From Primula veris (lineage: Eukaryota > Streptophyta > Magnoliopsida > Ericales > Primulaceae): a DNA stretch of 64,000 nucleotides. The stretch is taken from NCBI GenBank assembly GCA_963682055.1, contig OY821746.1, positions 30,136,481 to 30,200,480 on the forward strand, in the 5' to 3' direction. The translations under genes were made by a program, and so were the position numbers. Position 1 is the first letter of the stretch. Each line of letters begins with the position of its first letter. Below, piece by piece: positions 11,692 to 22,599 of this stretch. Under the pieces are notes generated by a model that was given only the letters and a program-made list of their open reading frames with translations, searched no databases and was not told where the DNA came from.

Positions 11692-12032
11692 CTAAGTAAA
11701 CGATATCAACGCGTTGCATATGAGACGCTATAAATTGTGATAATAATACAAATATTTAGAATAAAAAAAAATACAGGATATAAGAAAAAAAAATGATATA
11801 AATCGTGGCGATGATACAAATATTTAAAGAAAAAAAGATATAAGATATAAGAAATTTTGTGTGGTTAAAGAAGGAGAAATAGTGTAATTAGTTATTATTT
11901 TTCTATTTTTTATTAAAGTAATTAATATGATAATTAAGAAGAAAAATAGGGGTATATTTTTAAAAAAAATGACTAAATTTGACAGTATCAATTTTTTTTT
12001 GAGTTTTCTAATATTAATAATTAATAGTATGA
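11692..12032 (-). mobile_element. Helitron-like insertion with paralogous empty site
   Basis: Present in copy A and absent from copy B of the duplication. On the minus strand it begins TCATACTATTAATT and ends GTTTACTTAG, and it sits exactly between A and T: copy A has CAATA|...|TATCTTA and copy B reads CAATATATCTTA (junction 20147/20148). TC at the 5' end, an AG-ending 3' terminus and insertion between A and T without target duplication are Helitron hallmarks. Near the 3' end is the palindrome CAACGCGTTG that could form the terminal hairpin. The ending TTAG differs from the canonical CTRR. There is no helicase, so it is non-autonomous. Confidence 0.55.
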
Positions 12033-12379
12033 TATCTTAGTTTGAAACAATGCCATATTTTGTTTGAAAGAACTAAACCAATTGCTTGCTCGGGAAAATA
12101 ATTTAGAAAAAGCACTTGGAGGTTTACCTTGTAAATTGGGAACAAACCGATATCATTGTACAAGCAGCATCGGCGACTAATTCACGATTGGGTGAACATC
12201 GTTAACAAAACATCCCGTGTTTTGTGGTGTGTCTTTTCTCTTGTTTATTTTGTTTTTCGTTTTTTGTTTTGATCTTGTTTTCTCTTGTTTATTTGTGTGA
12301 CAGTTCTTGTGTGTGTGGTTTCCGGTGACTTACATTTTCGTAGGGGTTTATTGTGTGGTGTAAATCCCCAAGATCTAGT

Positions 12380-12641
12380 TGTTAGGAAAAAAAACATCAG
12401 GGTTTCCTTTTTAATCAGATTTAAGAAAATACAGAAACAAAACAATATATAAAAGTCACACGATATAACGTGTTTTACCTAAAATTGTCTACGTTCACCA
12501 GGTACTGTAGTTTACAACAGAAAAAAAATGTTACAATTTACAAATGTTACAACACTCACACCCACACTCACAAATAACAGACTTGATAATTACAAAGTTA
12601 ATAATTATAAAGTATGTTATTTATGATGATGATGTGGCTGT
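12380..12641. other. Short spacer with no gene
   Basis: AT-rich sequence between the duplicated segment and the CACTA-type element. Nothing recognisable. Confidence 0.4.
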
Positions 12642-12835
12642 CACCACAAAATAATGTTTGATTTAGTGAGAGTTAAAAGCTGTCACAAGTCTGTCGTTAA
12701 TTTAAAAAGTTGTCACAAATCTGTCGCAAATTGACTAAACTGTCACAAAACCGTCACAAAAACCGTCGCAAATAAGCTCATAACAAAAAATACCGTCACT
12801 AATCCCGTCGCTATTTTGATATTTTTTTTTTAGTG
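12642..12835. mobile_element. CACTA-type miniature element, GTCGC/GTCAC family, copy 1
   Basis: A 194-bp unit begins CACCACAAAATAATG and ends ATTTTTTTTTTAGTG, and is flanked by TGT on both sides (12639-12641 and 12836-12838), the 3-bp duplication of CACTA elements. The interior is a run of short motifs (GTCACAAATCTGTCGCAAAT, CTGTCACAAAACCGTCAC) like the subterminal repeats to which CACTA transposases bind. An inverted relative lies at 40748-40931. No transposase is present. Confidence 0.7.
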
Positions 12836-13306
12836 TGTAGGTTGTTTTTCTAATTTTATTTTAAGAATATTTGTCCAGATTTTAAGAATAATCAATTATA
12901 ATCGATACATGATGATGACATGACACTGTTAATTAGGAAATTTTGTTTTAATATGGACTCTATAATTAAACTCGTTAGGGTTTCTTTATCCTGATTAACC
13001 AGTTGTATTATATATGAAGAATGTTAAAAGTGAAATTGTATAGTTTTTCTCCTGATTTAATCCAGATTTTACATGAGGTTATATTTTTGGATTTTTGTAT
13101 GGAAAAATATTAATTTAGTAGATGGATTTTTGTTTAGTTATTTTGTAGAAATTGTATGAGTATGTTCTGTAGAGTGGTTATTTTATGGATGTTTAGGAGG
13201 TGATTGATGACGTGGCAGAGATAGTTAAGAATGTTTAGTAGTGGCGGTTTATGTTTTTTTCATTGAAAAAAAGAAGAAAAGAAAACATAAAAGAGAAATA
13301 GATCGA
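12836..13306. other. Spacer, no gene seen
   Basis: AT-rich sequence between the miniature element and the Copia relic. A poly-purine tract at about 13262-13300 precedes the relic's truncated end. Confidence 0.4.
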
Positions 13307-14700
13307 TTAACTAATAAACGCTCTATTTATAAATTTTCCCTGGTTCAATAAAGACACATTTCTTTTCCCTGGTTCAAATTTTCCTCGATTATGAGCCAAA
13401 GTAGAAGCATAGACTAAATAGCCAAAAACTCTAATATGAGTATAAGGAGACTTATTACCCAATAAAGGAGTGGGAATCATTTTTATTATTAGATAATGTT
13501 TATAATTAGATAAGCAGCCGTGTGTACACAATATTTCCAAAAAAATATGTATGTTTGATTGAAATTTTAAAGCTCTAGCTACTTCTAATAAGTGCTTATG
13601 CTTCCTTTCAATAACACTATTTTGTTGTGGTGTATCAACACAACTAGGGTTATAAATAATGCCTTTATTCACTCTATAAATTATAGAAGCTAACAAAAAT
13701 ATAAGCAATTTCATATTTCAATTTCATCATATATATCCAAGTACATCGACTGAAATCATCTACCATAGTTAAAAAGTATTTGTATCTTCCCATAGATAGG
13801 TCCCTACTCTTCCAAAAGCTCTAGTTGTCTTTATAGAATTAGTAGGGAAAACTAATCTACTTTGATTAGCCAAATGATAAACTGTATAGTAAAGTACTTT
13901 AGTATTAGGCAAAGAAATAAAATCTTCAATGAAAGTCTAGATTCTGACATATGCTCAAGTATGAGATGCTTATTTCCTATATTGTTGACAAACATACCAT
14001 TCTCTACCTCAACAGTACCAATCAGTCTCTATGATGTCTTTGTGATGATTGGTCCTATATCAAGCAATTAGAATGATTAAAAACCAAGTTACAAGCATTA
14101 TCTTGATTGACTCTACTCACATAGAACATTATATTGGTCCTATATCAAGCAATTAGAATGATTAAAAACCAAGTTACAAGCATTATCTTGATTGACTCTA
14201 CTCACATAGAACATTATACAAAGTTAACTCACGGTTAATTATATAGTCCCAATATTGGTAATAGCTGCTTTTGTCCCATTTGACAAAGAGACATAAGAAT
14301 TGATAGCTATTATAGATTGTTGCTGTGTTTGCTATATGGTCAGTTGTACCTATATCAATTACCTATTTTATATTATGGGATACAAGACAAGTACATGTGT
14401 TGTTGACAGAAGATCCCATAGTGGGACCATTACCCTCACAAGTACGTGGTGAAGCCCTATGAGGTGAAGTGGCCAAATTCTGTGGTTGAAATTGATTTTG
14501 CATTTGTTGCATTAGAGTGTGATATTGTTGTTGAGTAATAGGTGCCCATGGGTTAGGAAATGGGGAAGAATTATTCCAATGTGTTCCATTGTGTCATGTT
14601 GTCTGGTGTGCATAAGTGGGATTGTTTTGTAAAGTCGGGATCGTTTGCTACAGTCCTTCTGTCCTACTGTTATGTATGTATGTTGTCGTTGCATGAATTG
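13307..14700 (-). pseudogene. Degenerate Ty1/Copia gag-protease-integrase fragment
   Basis: Read on the minus strand from 14700 downward, broken pieces appear in Copia order. A Q/N-rich gag tail (SPFPNPWAPITQQQYHTLMQ) lies at about 14570-14440. A protease-like VIDIGTTDHIA follows at about 14375-14340. Integrase begins FLTMVDDFSRCTW (about 13770-13735) and continues with [20 protein letters not shown] and the downstream FGYLVYAS piece (13700-13310). Stops and frameshifts separate these blocks, and no reverse transcriptase or RNase H follows below 13307, so the copy is truncated and dead. An exact 85-bp tandem duplication (14048-14132 and 14133-14217) lies inside. No LTRs are identified. Confidence 0.8.
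14048..14217. repeat. Exact 85-bp tandem duplication inside the Copia relic
   Basis: Two head-to-tail 85-bp units start ATTGGTCCTATATCAAG at 14048 and 14133. They appear identical, so the duplication is recent compared with the decay of the surrounding element. Confidence 0.9.
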
Positions 14701-14791
14701 ATTTTGAAACTCAGGTCGTGAATATTGATAGAGATGATTTTAATTGATAAAACCTTGTTACTTATACATTGGCTCTCTTTTTGTAATTTAG

Positions 14792-15705
14792 GTGATGGAT
14801 GAGATCAACGTCAACATCAACAAGATCGAATTTTTATCAGAAACAACATCTCTAAAAACTCAATTCTTCTTATTATCAAATATAAAAATACATGATAATT
14901 GGGTTATCAAAAGAGCTGAACTTTATACTCTCTGGAGAATAAATTTTGATAATATTACGTCAAAGGCACAATTTCAAGAGTTTACCAGGCAGAAAATCAA
15001 TATAAAATCAATTCAGATGTTTTGTTTTCATATCTTGTATGCAGGTATGGGTATCATTATGTTATGATGATGATGATTATGTGATGTATGTTATGATGAT
15101 GTTATGTTTGTTATTATATGTTTATGGATTATTTTGTTATGTATCATCTAACATCTAATGTTGTTTTTATTATGTAGAAAAAGGAGAAGATCAAGTGTTA
15201 ATAGATAGGAATATTACCCAATAGACCGAATTAGTGAAAACATTAAATGACTTGTTGAGTGCCCTTACAGATAGACCATGGCCATGAGTTTTAGTATTAA
15301 GATTTGAAAAGACTATAATAGCTACAAGGAACAAAATTGTAGACCATCATCGTCTTACTCCAATAGAGTTGGATAATTCAGATAGGTATACTCGGGTAGA
15401 AAATGAGAATGTTATGGGCACAAAGTCTCGAAGGACGGAAAAATCTCTAAGTGATTTCCTTTTAGCAGAATTGTTGAAATATAAGGTATGTTATGATTCA
15501 TCTGATTGTATTGATATATGTTATCTATGTTATGATAATTGTATGTTTATATATGTTGTTTTATAGTTTGACCATAGTCTTGTTGCTATGATTGGAAGAG
15601 ACCTTCTTTTAAATGGATCGACAACGGGATCGAATTGGTTCATACCGGCCAGCTTGGCTTGTATTATGTTCGCCGTGTGTCGGGTCTCGGGCAACATAGT
15701 AAGTC
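14792..15705 (+). pseudogene. Unidentified spliced-looking coding fragment
   Basis: Several open blocks look like exons of one broken gene. The first reads MDEINVNINKIEFL and later NWVIKRAELYTLWRINFD (14795-15018). The second, about 15297-15484, contains KIVDHHRLTPIELD and SLSDFLLAELLKYK and ends at a GTATGT donor. The third follows a TTATAG acceptor at 15566, reads FDHSLVAMIGRDLL and FIPASLACIMFAVCR, and ends at ATAG/GTAAGT near 15700. Stops interrupt the stretch between the first two blocks. I do not recognise the family; a transposon-borne or captured gene is possible. Confidence 0.3.
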
Positions 15706-16589
15706 AATTTTCAACACATAAGTCTTATGTATTAAAGTTTTCAATTGATAAATGAGACTCATTTATATATTATATATGCAGATCTAACTAGTGAAATTGA
15801 CAAAATGGGCAAGATGGTCACAAAGAGTAACTATTTAAATATTAACCATGCATGACACTCGTCTTTTTATATGGCATGTTGTTGTGTTTTTATATATTGT
15901 TTGTGAAAACTTTTTTGTGGCACCCATTTTTATATTCAGATGCTGGAGATGATGAAAACCTATTCACATGTGAAGTTGACCCCACTGGTAAATTCTTATA
16001 AATGGTGAATCGATGAGTCGTGAGGAAAAATACAAAGTTGATGTTGTTAGCCATAGTTTTGAATCCCTCAGGTAGTTGATATGGAAACACAAATTTTGTG
16101 CCCAACAGAAAAGTTTTATGAGACTTTTAGTCTTTCTGGTCCATTATGCATCGCGACTTTATCAGTTGGATTTACTACGGATGACACATTACAATGCGTA
16201 GTTCAAAAAAGTGTTGTGAAGACGGTTGTTAAATAGTAGAGAACAAGATGGTTGTTTAAATAGTATAGAACAAGAAGAGTAGTTTAGTAGTTCACTGAAG
16301 CTTAGTTAATGATGTTAAAAATATCTTTCATTGTTGTTTTGCTAAAAGGGGTGTATGTTCTACAAAATTTAATTCTGCCAACTTTGACGATTTTTAAAAG
16401 GTATTTATCTTGGATGTAAAATTTAATTCTGGTGACGGTGATGAGATGATCTTAATCATTGTGTTTTGCATTCATGTTTATGTGTATGTTACCTAAGCTT
16501 GTGTTGGGTACAATTTTTAATTTTTTTGAAAGTTAAATTAGGTACAAATATTAATTCTGCTAAGTTTGGCTATTCTGATGCTCTTTAAG
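15706..16589. other. Spacer after the unidentified fragment
   Basis: Short further open blocks (around 15940-15990 and 16085-16230) might continue the same broken gene but carry nothing recognisable. The rest is ordinary intergenic sequence. Confidence 0.3.
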
Positions 16590-16595
16590 TGAGAA

Positions 16596-16812
16596 TTGTT
16601 TTGATCATGTGTACGTGTATACATATGGACGTGGACGTGCAGATGTGTATTCGTGTGGATGTGGACGTGTGAGCATAACATGGATGTGTACACATGTATA
16701 GGTGTGGACGTGTGGACCGTGTGTACACGTGTGGATGTGTATTGTGTAGATGTATAGGTGTGGACGTGGACGCGTGTGCATGTGGACGTGTATACGTGTG
16801 GACGTGGAGGGA
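16596..16812. repeat. GTGGACGTG-type purine/pyrimidine-alternating minisatellite
   Basis: Irregular repetition of GTGGACGTG, GTGTGGATGTG and GTATACGTGTG over about 215 bp, with an outlying patch at 16993-17032. The minus-strand frame full of V/H/T/Y residues is a low-complexity artefact. The alternating purine-pyrimidine pattern could favour non-B DNA (inference). Confidence 0.7.
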
Positions 16813-17032
16813 TAAACACTTATATGAAGTTACTCTACACTTTTCAAGTGTGTGACAACCAATATAATAATTTAGTTTGGATTTTTAAATTAAATTTAGT
16901 GTAATTATTTTTGGGTTCTCACTTATGTGTTGAGCTTTTAGTTGTTGTCAAATCAACATTTTTAATAAACCCGATCTACAATAGTGTTCATCACGTGCAT
17001 GTATAGATGTGTGGACATGGAGACGTGTGTAT

Positions 17033-17555
17033 AATACACCTCATGGAATATAATGTAATACACCTCGTGGTAGCTAAGATAACTTATATAATATAATACC
17101 ATATATTATATCATATAATATACTCTCTCCGTCTCAAAACAATTGTCAATTCCCTCCCAAAATAAATGTGCACTTACCTACTATTTCACCTTAGAGAAGT
17201 GAGATCAAACATGAGGAATAGCCGTGTATGTAATTTATCATGGAAAGGTGGCGGTGGCGGCGGTGGCGGCGGCGTGTTAATAATTAGTTAAACAAATTGG
17301 TAAAGAATTATATGTAGGTAATCATAGATTTTAGGATTATAGGAAACTAGAAAAGTGGAATAAAATTTTGGATCTAGAGGTGTGAAAGTAAAAACTTCCT
17401 TATGCAGTTTGATCAAAATATTCAAAACATAAGGTCCGGCCCTTCTTTCATATTGCGAAAAAAATGATGAAATGTTTTATGTATAATATAAGCCCCTCAT
17501 TGTAATTCTTGGTTACGCGTCACTGTTTGAATGGAGATTAAAATGGTGTTTTTTA
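17033..17555. other. Spacer with a lone Stowaway-like end and a GGC-rich run
   Basis: TACTCTCTCCGTCTCAAAAC at about 17124 resembles one terminal repeat of a Stowaway MITE without a matching partner. A GGCGGTGGCGGCGGTGGC run lies at about 17250-17275. Confidence 0.4.
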
Positions 17556-17776
17556 CTCTTCCGTCTCATAACAATAGTCTATTACAAAAGCACGTGCCAA
17601 GTTTGACGGAATAATAAATTGTATAAGATTACCGAAATAATTTTTTTCAAAATCGAATAATAAAATTGAATTTTTGAACTATAGGATTAAATTTTCAATT
17701 CGATAATTTTGATAAAAATTATTGATCGGTATGTCACGTGATTTTATAGTGAACTATTGTTATGGTACGGATGGAA
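17556..17776. mobile_element. Stowaway-like MITE (221 bp)
   Basis: The left end CTCTTCCGTCTCATAACAAT and the inverse of the right end (TTCCATCCGTACCATAACAAT) match as terminal inverted repeats, and the unit sits between TA dinucleotides (17554-17555 and 17777-17778). CTNCNTCCGT ends plus a TA target duplication define Stowaway/Tc1-mariner miniature elements. No coding capacity. Confidence 0.7.
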
Positions 17777-18276
17777 TAATAACTAATCAAACAGTGATAA
17801 TTTGCGCTAAAAGACGGATAAGAAAGTGGAATAAAAACTAGTAATAAGTATAGTGGAATAAAGATCCGTCTAAACAAACAGAAGATACAATTTTGTACTT
17901 CATGTACATTTGTAACGAACAAGTAACAAACCAACCACTCTTTTTCTAATATTATAGTAATAATATTACAACACTCTTCAATATCCTATCACATATTATC
18001 ACCCTCTATCTCTATTACTACTATTCAATAGTAACACTCTTCTATTACTAACTCTATCTCTATAATTAACAATTCATAAGAAAGTTTTGGTTGTTTAAGT
18101 ATCACAGACTTCGTACCCATATTCATGCATTATTAGGCGACCAGCATTAGGAACTTGGGCAATTTCAGTTCATCTAACTTTCTTTATTTGTTTCCACCTC
18201 AATTTCTTTATTTGTCTCCCTAGATGCACTTCACAGAAAAGAAAAAAAATACAAACTGCAAATTTCCACTCCAAAA

Positions 18277-18683
18277 ATGTCCATCACAAGAACCAAGGAA
18301 AGCGAGTGTGCAGAGGAAGAGATTATGTACGGTCCAGAAGAATGCTATCGCAACTCTATCGAGCTACTCGAGGAACTTGGGTTCCCGAAAGGATGAAGCA
18401 GGCAGCGCCATATGAGCACATATTTAAGGAAATAAATTCCCGCGTGATATATGACGTGGAGGTGACTGCTTACGTGGAAAAGGGTAAAATAAAAAAAATT
18501 ACCGGGGTGAAGAGCAAGCAGCTGTTGATGTGGGTGCCTGTGATGGAGATGAGCCTTGTACAAGGGGCCGGGAAGATTTATTTCAAGACATCGTTGGGGG
18601 TAGGAACATCTTTTCCAATAATGGCGTATTTGACGGAGGAGGAGAAACGTGAGTATTTGGAAAAGGGACAGATCGATCAATGA
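18277..18683 (+). pseudogene. DUF538 pseudogene (61-bp deletion, frameshift)
   Basis: ATG at 18277 starts MSITRTKESECAEE and follows the intact paralogue to GFPKG, where a TGA (18394-18396) follows immediately. Compared with 10188-10655, bases equivalent to 10305-10365 (61 bp, encoding LPLKDLVECG to FVW) are deleted. Each breakpoint carries GGA, suggesting a microhomology- or slippage-mediated deletion. The rest of the frame is still open from 18393 to the shared C-terminus EKGQIDQ. An ATG upstream in the other frame could give a chimeric protein but would lack the family's N-terminal block. Probably non-functional. Confidence 0.88.
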
Positions 18684-19224
18684 GAAAGTGATGTTTTATA
18701 TTGATTTGTGCTGTTGTGTATTTAGTTCTCCGTGCTGTTGTTACGTACGGTATAAGTTCATTTCGCTTCTCGTGATTCCGTTATGTTCTTTGAAATAATG
18801 TACTAAATATTCACATATTATGAAGTCATCCTTCTTTGTCCTTCTTATGAAATAAATCTTAAACGAACTACAGATTCTATTACTGATTTTGATAATTAAG
18901 TAAGTTAGGTTATAAATATTAACCTGCAAATCCGGCCTTATCAGCCTTCATATTTAGGTAGTGACAGGTACTATTCCTCGTAGGAAAGCGGAAGATCTTT
19001 TTTATTTTATTTTGGAAATAAAGATTTAGTTAATATTAAAAAATTATAAATTTTACGGGGCATTCTTCGGGATACAATTGAGCTCAAAACACAACAATAC
19101 GCTCCGTAGGAAGCATAAGTCATTCTATCTTAACCATTAAAAATCAATTACATTTTCCGAGCATAAGGTTAAGCTACGGAAACAAATACTACTAAGAAGG
19201 CCTAAAAACGGCATCTAAAGAGGG

Positions 19225-19434
19225 TCACTCATCGTTATCATTTTCTTCATTGTTACACGGCAAGTAATCAAATATGTTCTCCGTTATAATCCCGCCCTTC
19301 AATCGTGCCTCTTTGAACCCTTTAAGTTTCCCGGCTAATTTCATATTGTTGTAATTTTTTAAAGAGGTAGGAGTATTACTTGAACCCCTGCTCTGGTCAC
19401 ACAAGGGATAATCGGAGAGTGATGAGTTTTTTTG
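19225..19434 (-). CDS. Unidentified coding-like frame (copy B of 11186-11395)
   Basis: Minus-strand frame with the same length and ends as copy A, reading QKNSSLSDYPLCDQS, MKLAGKLKGFKEA and GGIITENIFDYLPCN before a TGA. It begins after an AG at 19435-19436. No indel separates the copies across about 69 codons although indels are common elsewhere in the duplication. Amino-acid changes dominate over silent ones, so a dead or relaxed copy is likely. Family not recognised. Confidence 0.28.
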   Translation of the reverse strand, partial: QKNSSLSDYPLCDQSRGSSNTPTSLKNYNNMKLAGKLKGFKEARLKGGIITENIFDYLPCNNEENDNDE

Positions 19435-20494
19435 CTTATGTTTGAGTCAAAAGTATATTTTTTTCTTGGCCACCGAGGAAAGCGAAAGAGGGAAATACAC
19501 GGTTTGTGTACGACTTATTCACCATTGTCCCAAAAATTTAACCATTTTTACCAACATGCGCTCTATATTAATTACCGTCTTTTTCACCTTGATTTTACTC
19601 ATATCGATGGTGTAGAAACAAATCCTACTCTATATATATATATATATGATCAAGTTGTTGATCGATCACAATAAGGCGGTCCCATTTCCAAAGAAGCCGA
19701 TTTCTAGAGTGAAACATTATTTCTTCGCACGTGCACTCGCAAAACCAATGAATTAGAAATGAGTTTTCACTAAAAGAAGCACTAGTAAATTCTTCGTACT
19801 CAGCAAAAGCTGGTCTTTGCACTCGCAGACAAATAATAGTCGGATCATTGCATGGTCGACCCCCTACAATTAAAACTATGGGGGTCATTATTCTTTTCAA
19901 CATTGTTGGTTTATTTAATCATAGCATTTGTCATGGAAATTTGCCAATTGTAACTATAATAATGAGGATGGATAGTCAGATAGACAAGTTGTTATAAATT
20001 TGTGAGATTCTTTTGTACGGACGGTGTGTTGAGAGTATTTAGAGGATAAATAAATGAGGTATATATACGTAGAATGCCAAGTTCTAAACTCGAATTTTGA
20101 CTAAATATGTGCACCCTTCAAAACGAATTACAAGTGTCATATCAATATATCTTAATTTGAAATAATGCATCTTTTGTTTGAAAAAACTAAACTAATTGTT
20201 TGTTGGAGAAAACAATTTAGAAAAAGTACTAGGAGGTTTTAGATTGTGAATTGGTAACAAACTGTTATTATTTTACAAGCGGCATCGGTGACTAACTCAC
20301 GATTGGTTGAACATCGCTAACAAAGCATCCCCGTCCCGTGTTTTGTGGTTTGTCTTTTCTCTTGCTTATTTTGTTTTCCGTTCTTCGTTTTGATCTCATA
20401 ATTATTTGTGTGCAATAGTTCTTGTGTGTGGGGTTTACGGTGACTCACATTTTCGTAGGGGTTTATTGTCTGGTGTAAATCCCCAAGATCTAGT

Positions 20495-20870
20495 AATCCC
20501 TTTGGGTAGACAAGTAAGCCAATCCTCTAGGGCGTGACCGATTGCCATCAATCGATTTGGGGACGTAAAAGATTAAGTATTTGAAAATCCAAATAAGTTT
20601 TATATTTTTATAAACATAGCCGTAAATGTTTTGAATATGCTTCCAGCCAGGCCAAATGGAGAGTAGCAGCCTTGTTAACTAGGATCGGCCATGTTTTTGC
20701 CAGGAGTTGGAAACTCTCCCGCTCCACTTTTCGCTATTAAATTGAGGAAATAATTTCTTACGAGTGTTCGGAACAAGCTTCGAACTCTAGTAATTGCGGT
20801 CATATTTTATGGGTAAATGATGTTCAAATAAATACTTAAGTGACAAGTTTAGATTAAATAATATATGTTT
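20495..20870. other. Spacer, no gene seen
   Basis: Ordinary sequence after the end of the duplicated segment, with no reading frame or repeat worth naming. Confidence 0.4.
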
Positions 20871-21510
20871 GGGGATTTAGAAATCAATTGCTTTCGAAAT
20901 ATTATATTTATTTCCTTTTCACATTTTCAAGAATCTTTAGGTATTTAGTTTATTTCCTGAGTCTGTTATACTTTTATTATGTTATTTCCTTTAAAAGGCA
21001 AATGCATAAAACGTGATCTTTGGTCATAATAGTGAAATCAATAATAGTTGCATAAACAATTGTTATTTTCTTCTCATTTTAGAGAGATTACATTATGAGA
21101 GAGATTCTTAATTATTTATGCTATTGGTGTGATGTTAACATCAAGAATTAGCTATAAGTTGATGCAAGTTGTGAATTAAGGAGCCCATGAAAAACATGTG
21201 CAGTTGGAAATGAATAATTTTGGGATTTAGAATTCAATTGCTTTTGAATGAGTTATTAATTAGTTCCTTTTCATCTTTTCAAAAATGTTTAGCATTTAGT
21301 TTATTTCCTAATTTTGTGCTCCTTTTTATGATGTTATTTCCTTTAAAAGGCAAATGCATAAAACGTGGCCTTTGGTCATAATAGTGAGATCAATAAAAGT
21401 TGTAGAAACATTTGTTCTTTTTATTTTTATTTTGGGGAGATTACATTATTGAGAGCAATTATCAATTCATTTTGCTATTGACATGAGGTTAATATCAAGA
21501 GTTTGTAGGT
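20871..21510. repeat. Diverged tandem duplication of about 350 bp
   Basis: Two units share GGGATTTAGAAWTCAATTGC, TTAGTTTATTTCCT, TTATTTCCTTTAAAAGGCAA and ATAAAACGTGRYCTTTGGTC in the same order, at about 20871-21218 and 21219-21510. Divergence is substantial. The content resembles a transposon LTR or leader but no diagnostic end was found. Confidence 0.7.
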
Positions 21511-21529
21511 TTCCGTGTACGAAATAATA

Positions 21530-22270
21530 ATTAAACAATAGTAAATGATTAAAAAGAAATAAACAAAACCAGTATAATATTTATTAATTTAGAATTGAAA
21601 ACTGAAATTACAGATTCCAACATGTAGGTACTGACTAATAATTAAAGCAAACGTTATTCAGATTATTATCAATTAATAATCTGATATACTGAATTGCAAT
21701 AAATAGAAACTGCCGGACTGGAAAATATAAACTTAACAGCCGGACTGTTCTGATTAAATAAAAAATACATGACTGAATTGAAACTATTTTAATTACAGAA
21801 TTAAATTACAGAATTGAAATGATAGAATAAAAACAGTACTTTAAAGAAATTACAGAAATGTAAAAACAAAATTGAAAAACTACAGCTAAATACAGCAAAT
21901 TAAAATACTGAAATAAATTACAGAATTGAAAAGACAAAATATAAATAACAGAATTTAAATTGCGGAAATGAAAAGACAGATTTGAAAAGACGAAGCGACT
22001 GTAAACAGTCTGCCCTTAACCGATATTCGTCCAACCATCTTAAAGTTTCTGGTTGCGTTGGCGCTTCGATCCCAAGGTACAACGTCTCGAATGACTCGCC
22101 GAAAACTGACGACGAGTCAAGATCGAGCTGTTGGTGGGTGGTTTCTCTCTTTCTAGAATGCTATGAGAAAAAATGTATGCTGGTTTTTTCAGAATGGAAA
22201 ATTATGTTTAGAGAGTGGGAGAAAGCTGCCTATATATAGGCTAACCTGAAATCTCAGCCATAAATGGTCA
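21530..22270 (-). mobile_element. Possible LTR/retroelement remnant with palindromic TATA box
   Basis: The A-rich left half contains many ACAGAATTGAAA-like repeats (21590-21985). Read on the minus strand, the right half has a strong promoter-like CCTATATATAGG (about 22229-22241) followed by a pyrimidine-rich leader, as in an LTR with its TATA box. No TG...CA ends or target duplication could be fixed, so the assignment is tentative. It ends about 430 bp upstream of the MGL start codon. Confidence 0.3.
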
Positions 22271-22599
22271 CTTAATTCAGTATTCGAAACTTCGGAGCCA
22301 ATTTACAGAATTCGTCTCTCCATGGTCCAACTTCGGAGCCAATTTCCATTCACACACATTCACCGAATAGGTCATGCGATATACCGTTTCGAAGTTTGTC
22401 ACACAAGCTACTCAAACCAATTGAGTACGGAGTCTAAACTTTACATTATTCGTATGGAATTTGACCAAACTTTTGAACCCGTGACCAATTGGAAAAAATA
22501 TCACGTTTCATAGTTTTTTCCAAAAGAGTTGGCTATCAGATACTGTAGTATATTGTCTCCACCTAGGCTTTTCGTGGTTATACACTTATATTATTATAT

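Larger units (their letters stand above)
9949..12379. repeat. Segmental duplication, copy A (intact DUF538)
   Basis: This 2.43-kb segment is matched in direct orientation by 18063-20494, 8.1 kb away. Both begin TAATTAACAATTCATAAGAAAG and both end CCCCAAGATCTAGT, after which they diverge. Copy A carries the intact DUF538 gene, a minus-strand reading frame at 11186-11395, and a private 341-bp insertion (11692-12032). It lacks a roughly 395-bp stretch present in copy B (about 19559-19953). Confidence 0.9.
18063..20494. repeat. Segmental duplication, copy B (DUF538 pseudogene)
   Basis: Direct repeat of 9949-12379 with many substitutions. It carries the broken DUF538 copy (18277-18683) and the second copy of the minus-strand reading frame (19225-19434). 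It has about 395 bp (19559-19953) missing from copy A and lacks the Helitron-like insertion of copy A, preserving its empty site at 20147/20148. Confidence 0.9.

Noticed and set aside
16538..16819. V/H/T/Y-rich open frame
   Set aside because: Low-complexity translation of the GTGGACGTG minisatellite.
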